A stretch of DNA of 64,000 nt, from positions 62,001 through 126,000 of the forward strand of contig CP011001.1 of NCBI GenBank assembly GCA_001044335.1. Reading direction: 5' to 3'. Position numbers and translations under genes: made by a program. The notes beneath the pieces were generated by a model. The model saw only the letters and a program-made list of their open reading frames with translations, ran no database searches and was not told the DNA's origin. Source of the DNA: Methylophilales bacterium MBRSF5 (GTDB taxonomy: Bacteria; Pseudomonadota; Gammaproteobacteria; Burkholderiales; Methylophilaceae). Shown here piece by piece: positions 58,301 to 64,000 of this stretch (position 1 is the first letter of the stretch; each line of letters opens with the position of its first letter).

Positions 58301-59653
58301 TCACGTAACGGGGAATTTATAATTGAGGATGAAAATGGTCGCGAAAAAGAAAGCCATAAAGTCCCCTATGGTGCCACTTTATCTGTGATGGATGGTAAAA
58401 AAGTTAAAGCTGGTGAAGTTTTAGCTAACTGGGATCCTCATACGAGACCAATCATTTCAGAATACGCTGGAAAAGTTAAATTTGAAAATGTGGAAGAGGG
58501 CATTACAGTCGCAAAACAAATTGATGATGTAACTGGCCTGTCAACATTGGTGGTTATTGATTCCAAGCAAAAAGGAACACAATCTAAAACAAGTCGACCA
58601 CAAATTAAGCTTTTAGATAATGCAGGCGATGAAGTGAAATTATCTGGCAGCGATAACCCTGTAAACGTGACGTTCCAGTTGGGCTACATTATTACCGTAT
58701 CTGATGGTCAAGATATAAATGTGGGTGATGTTATTGCAAGAATTCCACAAGAATCATCAAAAACAAGAGATATTACCGGTGGTCTTCCAAGAGTTGCAGA
58801 ACTGTTTGAGGCACGTGCTCCAAAAGATGCAGGTGTGTTGGCCGAAATTACCGGAACAATTTCTTTTGGTAAAGATACTAAAGGTAAACAGCGATTGGTA
58901 ATTACTGATTCGGAAGGCGAAGCTCAAGAATTTTTAATCCCTAAAGATAAACATATCACTGTCCATGATGGTCAAGTTGTGACCAAAGGTGAGGTGATTG
59001 TGGATGGACCAGCTGATCCTGCAGACATTTTAAGGCTTCAAGGTAGAGAAGCGCTTGCAAGATATGTGATTGATGAGGTTCAGGATGTTTATAGACTTCA
59101 GGGCGTTAAAATTAATGACAAACATATTGAAGTGATTGTTAGACAAATGCTTCGAAGAGTTAAGATTACTGATGCTGGTGATACTGGCTTTATCCCTGGT
59201 GAACAGCTTGAAAGAGCGGTTGTATTAAATCGTAACGATGAGGTAGTTGCTGAAGATAAAAGACCTGCTGAATATGAGTATGTCCTTTTAGGAATTACTA
59301 AAGCATCCTTAGCAACAGATTCATTCATTTCTGCGGCATCATTCCAGGAAACAACAAGAGTGTTAACTGAAGCTGCAATCCTTGGAAAACGAGATGATTT
59401 AAGAGGGTTGAAAGAAAACGTTATTGTAGGCCGATTAATTCCGGCAGGTTCAGGCCTTGCTTATCATAAAGCAAGAAAAGAAAATGCAGATGTTATGAAT
59501 CCTGATAATCATGTTGTTGAGGAACAAAATGAGCCAAGCCCAGAATTAAAAGAAGCGGAAGCTCTATTTGAAACTGAAACAGAAGCTTCTGTTGAGGAGG
59601 GTGTAGCTTCATCAGAAGAACAGGCGCGAAATGTGGATGAGAATCAAGAATAA
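55346..59653 (+). CDS. rpoC: RpoC, RNA polymerase beta' subunit
   Basis: Largest catalytic subunit, 1435 residues. An N-terminal zinc ribbon ([20 protein letters not shown]), the Mg-binding catalytic loop [12 protein letters not shown] near residue 458, the bridge/trigger region and the second zinc site ([17 protein letters not shown]) are intact. The last 45 or so residues form a strongly acidic, low-complexity tail beyond the normal end of the family. AAGGAG lies upstream of the start. Confidence 0.98.
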   Translation: MKALLDLFKQVTHEEEFDAIKIALASPEKIRSWSFGEVKKPETINYRTFKPERDGLFCAKIFGPVKDYECLCGKYKRLKHRGVICEKCGVEVTLSKVRRERMGHIDLATPVAHIWFLKSLPSRLGMVLDIALRDIERVLYFEAYMVVDPGMTPLTKGQLLTEDDYHAKIEEYGDEFEAVMGAEGVKQLLASLDINSEVDTLREELSSTNSEAKIKKIAKRLKVLEAFQKSGIKPEWMILDVLPVLPPELRPLVPLDGGRFATSDLNDLYRRVINRNNRLRRLLDLRAPEIILRNEKRMLQESVDSLLDNGRRGKVMTGANKRPLKSLADMIKGKGGRFRQNLLGKRVDYSGRSVIVTGPQLKLHQCGLPKKMALELFKPFIFNKLELLGLATTIKAAKKKVEEEGPEVWDILEEVIKEHPVLLNRAPTLHRLGIQAFEPVLIEGKAIQLHPLVCAAFNADFDGDQMAVHVPLSLEAQMEARTLMLASNNVLSPANGEPIIVPSQDIVLGLYYMSREKIAAKGEGKIFSDVAEVQRAYDNGVVDLHAKVTVRIREFELNFDGSKTPKTNRYETTVGRAILSEILPAGLPFELINKALKKKEISKLINTGFRKIGIKDTVILADKLMYTGYSYATKAGMSISVHDMLVPQEKSSILESADAEVKEIQDQYSSGLVTQGERYNKVVDIWGRAGDKVADAMMKQLKEEGVYDLNGKLMKDEQGNALKQESFNAIYMMADSGARGSAAQVRQLAGMRGLMARPDGSIIETPITANFRDGLNVLQYFISTHGARKGLADTALKTANSGYLTRRLVDVTQDLVVTEQDCGTEEGLVTKALIKGGEVVEPLGDRILGRVAALDIQDPSTQEVIYPAGTLLTEDEVEKIESLGIDEVKVRTALTCDTRHGICANCYGRDLGRGNLISEGESVGVIAAQSIGEPGTQLTMRTFHIGGAASRSAAVSQIEVKSSGTVRFASTMRYVTNARNEQIVISRNGEFIIEDENGREKESHKVPYGATLSVMDGKKVKAGEVLANWDPHTRPIISEYAGKVKFENVEEGITVAKQIDDVTGLSTLVVIDSKQKGTQSKTSRPQIKLLDNAGDEVKLSGSDNPVNVTFQLGYIITVSDGQDINVGDVIARIPQESSKTRDITGGLPRVAELFEARAPKDAGVLAEITGTISFGKDTKGKQRLVITDSEGEAQEFLIPKDKHITVHDGQVVTKGEVIVDGPADPADILRLQGREALARYVIDEVQDVYRLQGVKINDKHIEVIVRQMLRRVKITDAGDTGFIPGEQLERAVVLNRNDEVVAEDKRPAEYEYVLLGITKASLATDSFISAASFQETTRVLTEAAILGKRDDLRGLKENVIVGRLIPAGSGLAYHKARKENADVMNPDNHVVEEQNEPSPELKEAEALFETETEASVEEGVASSEEQARNVDENQE

Positions 59654-59658
59654 AACAG

Positions 59659-59687
59659 TTGACAATCATCTTGAAGAACAATAAAAT
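59659..59687 (+). promoter_or_regulatory. Near-consensus sigma-70 promoter before rpsL
   Basis: A perfect TTGACA (59659-59664) and TAAAAT (59682-59687, five of six) are separated by exactly 17 bp, starting 5 bp after the rpoC stop. It should start transcription of rpsL-rpsG-fusA-tufA near 59693-59695. It makes the str operon partly independent of the rpoBC transcript. Confidence 0.75.
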
Positions 59688-59722
59688 CTTGTGCTTTTTC
59701 TAAGATGGAAAAAGTGCAAGAT
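59686..59722 (+). other. 15-bp hairpin in the rpoC-rpsL gap
   Basis: ATCTTGTGCTTTTTC (59686-59700) pairs along its whole length with GAAAAAGTGCAAGAT (59708-59722), with two G-T wobbles, around the loop TAAGATG. No T-tract follows, so it is not a standard terminator. Its 5' arm begins in the -10 box, so only transcripts coming through from rpoC can form the full stem. It may be a processing site or a start-site control (inference). Confidence 0.6.
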
Positions 59723-59756
59723 TAGAAAATGAACTTGATAAATTTAAAGGAAACAT

Positions 59757-60134
59757 ATGCCAACTATTAACCAATTAATTCGTAAGCCAAGAAAGCGAAT
59801 CGTTGAGAAAAGTAAGGTGCCAGCACTCGAAGCATCGCCACAAAAACGTGGTGTGTGTACTCGTGTTTATACCACAACTCCGAAAAAGCCTAACTCTGCT
59901 TTAAGAAAAGTGGCTAAAGTGAGATTAACCACTGGTTACGAAGTAATTAGTTACATTGGTGGTGAAGGCCACAACCTGCAAGAACACTCAGTCGTGTTGA
60001 TTCGAGGAGGTCGTGTAAAAGATCTTCCGGGTGTGAGATACCATACTGTTCGCGGTAGTCTAGATACTGCGGGTGTTAATGATAGAAAACAAGCCCGTTC
60101 TAAATACGGTGCAAAACGTCCTAAAGAGGCTTAA
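59757..60134 (+). CDS. rpsL: Ribosomal protein S12
   Basis: 30S decoding-centre protein, 125 residues. [12 protein letters not shown] at the start, [19 protein letters not shown] and [14 protein letters not shown] are conserved. The lysine positions associated with streptomycin resistance look wild-type. The AAAGGAAAC ribosome site precedes the ATG. First gene of the str operon. Confidence 0.98.
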   Translation: MPTINQLIRKPRKRIVEKSKVPALEASPQKRGVCTRVYTTTPKKPNSALRKVAKVRLTTGYEVISYIGGEGHNLQEHSVVLIRGGRVKDLPGVRYHTVRGSLDTAGVNDRKQARSKYGAKRPKEA

Positions 60135-60153
60135 TTAATTAAAGGTTAAAACT

Positions 60154-60624
60154 ATGCCAAGAAGAAGAGAAGTTCCAAAAAGAGAGATCCTACCTGATCC
60201 TAAATTTAGAAGCCAAGAGGTTTCCAAATTCGTTAACGTGTTAATGACCAGCGGCAAAAAAGCAGTTGCAGAAAGAATCATCTACAGTGCATTTGATCAA
60301 GTGCAGGGTAAGAGTGGTAAAGATCCAATCGAAGTTTTCTCTGTTGCATTAGATAACCTAAAACCTCTAGTGGAAGTTAAAAGTCGTCGAGTTGGTGGCG
60401 CTAATTACCAAGTACCAGTTGAAGTTAGACCTTCTAGAAGGCAAGCATTAGCTATGCGTTGGTTACGTGATGCGGCAAGAGGTCGTGGCGAGAAATCAAT
60501 GGATATTCGTTTAGCGAATGAAATCATGGATGCATCAGAAAACAAGGGTAATGCCATGAAGAAAAGAGAAGAAGTGCATCGTATGGCTGAAGCAAACAAA
60601 GCGTTTTCACATTTCCGTTTTTAA
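60154..60624 (+). CDS. rpsG: Ribosomal protein S7
   Basis: 30S assembly initiator binding the 3' domain of 16S rRNA, 156 residues. It starts [17 protein letters not shown] and has [24 protein letters not shown]. In E. coli S7 represses its own operon from the rpsL-rpsG gap; here that gap is only 19 bp, leaving little room for such a site. Confidence 0.98.
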   Translation: MPRRREVPKREILPDPKFRSQEVSKFVNVLMTSGKKAVAERIIYSAFDQVQGKSGKDPIEVFSVALDNLKPLVEVKSRRVGGANYQVPVEVRPSRRQALAMRWLRDAARGRGEKSMDIRLANEIMDASENKGNAMKKREEVHRMAEANKAFSHFRF

Positions 60625-60645
60625 TAATTTTTGAGGATAAATTAA

Positions 60646-62739
60646 GTGGCTCGTAAAACTCCCATTGACAGATATAGAAACATAGGTATTAGTGCTCACA
60701 TTGATGCTGGTAAAACTACAACCACTGAGCGTATTCTCTACTACACCGGTATAAGCCATAAGATTGGTGAGGTGCATGACGGTGCAGCCACCATGGACTG
60801 GATGGAACAAGAACAAGAACGAGGTATTACAATCACATCAGCCGCGACTACTTGCTTCTGGTCTGGCATGGCTCAGCAATTTGATGAACACCGAATCAAT
60901 ATTATTGATACCCCTGGCCACGTAGATTTCACCATCGAAGTTGAGCGATCCATGCGTGTCCTTGATGGCGCATGTATGGTTTATTGTGCCGTAGGCGGAG
61001 TTCAGCCTCAATCAGAAACTGTGTGGAGACAGGCCAATAAATACAATGTCCCACGGATCGCATTCGTTAATAAAATGGATAGAATGGGCGCTGATTTCTT
61101 CAAAGTTCATGAGCAAATGAAAACAAGATTGAAAGCCAATCCCATCCCGTTGCAAGTTCCGATCGGTGCTGCCGAAACGTTTGAAGGAGTTGTTGACCTT
61201 ATTAAAATGCAAGCAATCTATTGGGATGAGGCATCAATGGGTATGAAATTTGACTACCGTGATATCCCAGCAGACTTAGTTGATACCTGTAATAAATGGA
61301 GAGGTGAATTACTTGAAACGGCTGCTGAAGCTAATGAAGATTTAATGAATAAATACCTTGAAACGGGAGATTTATCTGAAACAGAAATTCTTGAAGGGTT
61401 AAGACTAAGAACCATTGGTAACGAAATTGTCCCAATGATGCTCGGCTCTGCTTTTAAAAATAAAGGCGTTCAGGCTATGCTTGATAAAGTAATTGAGCTA
61501 ATGCCATCCCCTATTGATGTTCCAGCGATTAAAGGGACTGATGTTTCTGGTGAAAAAGAGATGTCACGTAAACCAACTGACGAAGAACCTTTCTCAGCAC
61601 TTGCATTTAAAATTATGACTGATCCGTTTGTAGGCTCGCTTACATTCTTCAGGGTTTATTCTGGCGTTATTAATGCGGGTGACTCGGTACAGAATGCTGT
61701 TAAAGGAAAAAAAGAACGTGTAGGTCGCATACTTCAAATGCATGCGAACTCAAGAGAAGAGATTAAGGAAGTTCGTGCAGGTGATATCGCTGCGGCAGTT
61801 GGTCTCAAAGATGTAACTACTGGTGATACTCTATGTGCTGTAGGTAAAGACATTGTCCTTGAAAGAATGATCTTCCCAGACCCAGTGATCCACGTCGCAG
61901 TTGAGCCAAAAACAAAGGCTGACCAAGAAAAAATGGGAATTGCTTTAAATAGATTGGCACAAGAAGACCCATCATTTAGAGTTAAAACAGATGAAGAAAC
62001 AAATCAGACCATTATTTCAGGTATGGGAGAGCTTCATTTAGAAATTTTGGTTGATCGTATGAAAAGAGAATTTAATGTTGAAGCCAACATCGGTTCTCCT
62101 CAAGTTGCATACCGTGAAGCGATCAAAAAATCTGTTGATGCCGAAGGTAAATTTGTTAAACAGTCTGGTGGTAAAGGTCAATACGGCCATGTTTGGTTAA
62201 AAGTTGAGCCAAATGAGCAAGGCAAGGGTTATGAGTTTGTTGATGCTATTAAAGGCGGTACCGTACCTCGTGAATTTATTCCGGCGGTAGACAAAGGTCT
62301 TCAAGAGACGATCGTTGCAGGTGTTCTTGCAGGCTATCCAATCGAAGACGTTAAAGTAACCTTATATGACGGTTCATACCACGATGTGGATTCAAACGAA
62401 AATGCATTTAAGATGGCCGCCTCCTTTGCATTTAAGGATGCATGTAAAAAAGCAGACCCTGTGATTCTCGAGCCAATGATGGCTGTTGAGGTGGAAACAC
62501 CGGAAGAATACATGGGTGATGTCATGGGTGACTTATCGTCAAGACGTGGCATTGTTCAAGGGATGGACGACAACGCCACTGGAAAAGTAATCACTGTTGA
62601 AGTGCCATTATCAGAAATGTTTGGCTATTCAACAACATTAAGGTCATTGAGTCAGGGTAGAGCAACATACTCAATGGAATTTAAACATTATGCTGAAGCT
62701 CCAAGAAATGTGGCTGAGGCAATTATGAACAAAGAGTAA
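60646..62739 (+). CDS. fusA: Elongation factor G
   Basis: Translocation GTPase, 697 residues. G1 [15 protein letters not shown], switch [11 protein letters not shown] and G4 NKMDRMGAD are present; domains II-V are complete with GGKGQYGHV in domain IV. It starts at GTG with TGAGGATAA upstream. Its last two codons and stop lie inside the tuf repeat. Confidence 0.98.
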   Translation: MARKTPIDRYRNIGISAHIDAGKTTTTERILYYTGISHKIGEVHDGAATMDWMEQEQERGITITSAATTCFWSGMAQQFDEHRINIIDTPGHVDFTIEVERSMRVLDGACMVYCAVGGVQPQSETVWRQANKYNVPRIAFVNKMDRMGADFFKVHEQMKTRLKANPIPLQVPIGAAETFEGVVDLIKMQAIYWDEASMGMKFDYRDIPADLVDTCNKWRGELLETAAEANEDLMNKYLETGDLSETEILEGLRLRTIGNEIVPMMLGSAFKNKGVQAMLDKVIELMPSPIDVPAIKGTDVSGEKEMSRKPTDEEPFSALAFKIMTDPFVGSLTFFRVYSGVINAGDSVQNAVKGKKERVGRILQMHANSREEIKEVRAGDIAAAVGLKDVTTGDTLCAVGKDIVLERMIFPDPVIHVAVEPKTKADQEKMGIALNRLAQEDPSFRVKTDEETNQTIISGMGELHLEILVDRMKREFNVEANIGSPQVAYREAIKKSVDAEGKFVKQSGGKGQYGHVWLKVEPNEQGKGYEFVDAIKGGTVPREFIPAVDKGLQETIVAGVLAGYPIEDVKVTLYDGSYHDVDSNENAFKMAASFAFKDACKKADPVILEPMMAVEVETPEEYMGDVMGDLSSRRGIVQGMDDNATGKVITVEVPLSEMFGYSTTLRSLSQGRATYSMEFKHYAEAPRNVAEAIMNKE

Positions 62740-63948
62740 TTTTTTAAGGAATATATTATGGCTAAAGGTAAATTTGAGCGTACCAAACCCCATGTTAACG
62801 TCGGCACAATTGGCCACGTGGATCATGGTAAAACAACATTAACAGCTGCGATCACAACCATTCTGACTAAGAAACACGGTGGTGAAGCTAAAGATTATTC
62901 AGCTATTGATTCAGCTCCTGAAGAAAGAGCTCGTGGTATTACGATTAATACTGCTCACGTTGAATACGAAACTGAAACTCGTCACTATGCTCACGTTGAT
63001 TGCCCAGGCCACGCGGATTATGTGAAAAACATGATTACCGGCGCTGCTCAAATGGATGGTGCGATTCTCGTATGTTCTGCAGCTGACGGCCCAATGCCAC
63101 AAACTCGTGAACACATCCTTTTATCACGCCAAGTGGGTGTGCCATACATCGTTGTATTCCTTAACAAAGCTGATATGGTGGATGACAAAGAATTACTCGA
63201 ATTAGTAGAAATGGAAGTTCGTGACTTATTAAATAAATACGAATTCCCAGGTGATGACACTCCAATCATTATGGGCTCTGCTCTTAAAGCTCTTGAAGGT
63301 GACCAATCTGAGATTGGTGAGCCAGCAATTCTTAAACTTGCAGAAGCACTTGACTCTTACATCCCAACTCCAGAACGTGCAGTGGACGGTACCTTCTTGA
63401 TGCCAGTAGAGGACGTGTTCTCTATCTCTGGTCGAGGTACTGTGGTAACCGGCCGTGTGGAACGTGGCATTATTAAGGTCAACGAAGAGATTGAAATTGT
63501 TGGTATCAAGGCAACTGAAAAAACAACATGTACTGGTGTAGAAATGTTCCGTAAATTACTTGACGAAGGTCAAGCAGGTGACAACGTGGGTGTGCTTTTA
63601 AGAGGTACAAAACGTGAAGATGTTGAACGTGGCCAAGTGCTTGCGAAACCAGGTTCAATTACACCACACACAAAATTTACTGCTGAAATTTACTGCTTAA
63701 GTAAAGATGAAGGTGGTCGACACACTCCATTCTTTAATGGATATCGTCCTCAGTTCTACTTTAGAACAACAGACGTAACAGGCGCTGTGGAGTTACCAGA
63801 AGGTACAGAAATGGTAATGCCAGGCGACAACGTATCGATTACAGCAACATTGATTGCACCGATCGCGATGGAAGAAGGTTTACGCTTCGCTGTTCGTGAA
63901 GGTGGCCGTACCGTTGGTGCCGGTGTTGTTGCAAAGATTGTTGAGTAA
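62731..63948 (+). repeat. Identical 1218-bp direct repeat, copy 2 (fusA end plus tufA)
   Basis: Second copy of the segment at 46538-47755. Here the first nine bases are the authentic end of fusA, followed by the 18-bp spacer and tufA. Sequence outside the borders is unrelated between the copies. Confidence 0.9.
62758..63948 (+). CDS. tufA: Elongation factor Tu (copy 2)
   Basis: Last gene of the str operon, 18 bp after fusA. The 396-residue product is identical to that of the first tuf gene, and the coding DNA appears identical too. A terminator follows, so the str operon ends here rather than running into the S10 operon. Confidence 0.98.
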   Translation: MAKGKFERTKPHVNVGTIGHVDHGKTTLTAAITTILTKKHGGEAKDYSAIDSAPEERARGITINTAHVEYETETRHYAHVDCPGHADYVKNMITGAAQMDGAILVCSAADGPMPQTREHILLSRQVGVPYIVVFLNKADMVDDKELLELVEMEVRDLLNKYEFPGDDTPIIMGSALKALEGDQSEIGEPAILKLAEALDSYIPTPERAVDGTFLMPVEDVFSISGRGTVVTGRVERGIIKVNEEIEIVGIKATEKTTCTGVEMFRKLLDEGQAGDNVGVLLRGTKREDVERGQVLAKPGSITPHTKFTAEIYCLSKDEGGRHTPFFNGYRPQFYFRTTDVTGAVELPEGTEMVMPGDNVSITATLIAPIAMEEGLRFAVREGGRTVGAGVVAKIVE

Positions 63949-63965
63949 TAAATAAAAATAAAAAA

Positions 63966-63997
63966 GCGCCTCACTTTTTGTGGGGCGTTCGTTCTTT
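63966..63997 (+). terminator. Rho-independent terminator after tufA
   Basis: An 8-bp stem CGCCTCAC/GTGGGGCG (63967-63974 with 63980-63987, one wobble) with a 5-nt T loop is followed by TTCGTTCTTT and preceded by an A-rich run. It lies 18 bp after the tufA stop. Confidence 0.75.
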
Positions 63998-64000
63998 GAA

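Noticed and set aside
62911-63269. Repeated minus-strand frames within both tuf genes
   Set aside because: Antisense shadows duplicated only because the tuf genes are identical.

Overview
This window is a gene-dense chromosomal core segment from a low-GC, streamlined betaproteobacterium. The gene order (hda/purM, lptFG/pepA/holC, mlaFEDCB-bolA-grxD-murA-his operon-hinT-tatABC-petABC-sspAB, then thrU-tyrU-glyT-thrT-tufB-trpT-secE-nusG-rplKAJL-rpoBC-rpsL-rpsG-fusA-tufA) and the protein flavour point to Nitrosomonadales. A Methylophilaceae member of the OM43 / Methylopumilus type is the best guess. This is inference from content and AT-rich composition; no marker was searched. Intergenic gaps are mostly under 100 bp, many genes overlap by 1-14 bp, and no stretch longer than about 200 bp lacks a gene or RNA. 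I see no insertion sequence, prophage, CRISPR array, toxin-antitoxin pair or defence locus.

Region 1 (1-6971): the 3' part of ahpC and its terminator, ahpF, hda on the minus strand, then purM, a DUF3108 exported protein, rsmB and a dicarboxylate/amino-acid symporter. Region 2 (6961-14489, mostly minus): ampD, an RND membrane-fusion lipoprotein and an RND permease form one overlapping operon. Two small plus-strand membrane-protein genes follow, then lptF-lptG. Region 3 (14506-24217): pepA-holC, a lone gcvH-like gene, a PBP7-type peptidase, the minus-strand unit pteridine reductase-ttcA-topA, then midA-like methyltransferase, trmB and engB. Region 4 (24301-27951): cytochrome c4 and the System II cytochrome c maturation pair resB-ccsB.

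Region 5 (27996-34445): the Mla phospholipid transport operon mlaFEDCB, an ABC-2 exporter pair, bolA-like, grxD and murA. Region 6 (34446-41256): the complete compact histidine run hisGDCBHAFIE plus hinT. Region 7 (41268-46005): minimal tatABC, then the bc1 complex petABC, whose Rieske protein carries a twin-arginine signal, then sspA and sspB. Region 8 (46058-63997): four tRNAs and tufB, tRNA-Trp, secE-nusG, the L11/L1/L10/L12 genes, rpoBC and the str operon, ending at a terminator.

The window is largely housekeeping, and I found no convincing undescribed multi-gene system. The most interesting signals are non-coding. They are an identical 1218-bp repeat carrying both tuf genes, which includes the last codons of fusA at the non-fusA copy; a nested AT-rich stem-loop just before rpoB; a near-consensus promoter overlapping a 15-bp hairpin before rpsL; and structured leaders before rplK and rplJ. 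An ampD-RND operon without an outer-membrane channel and a pair of uncharacterised small membrane proteins are the main coding oddities.
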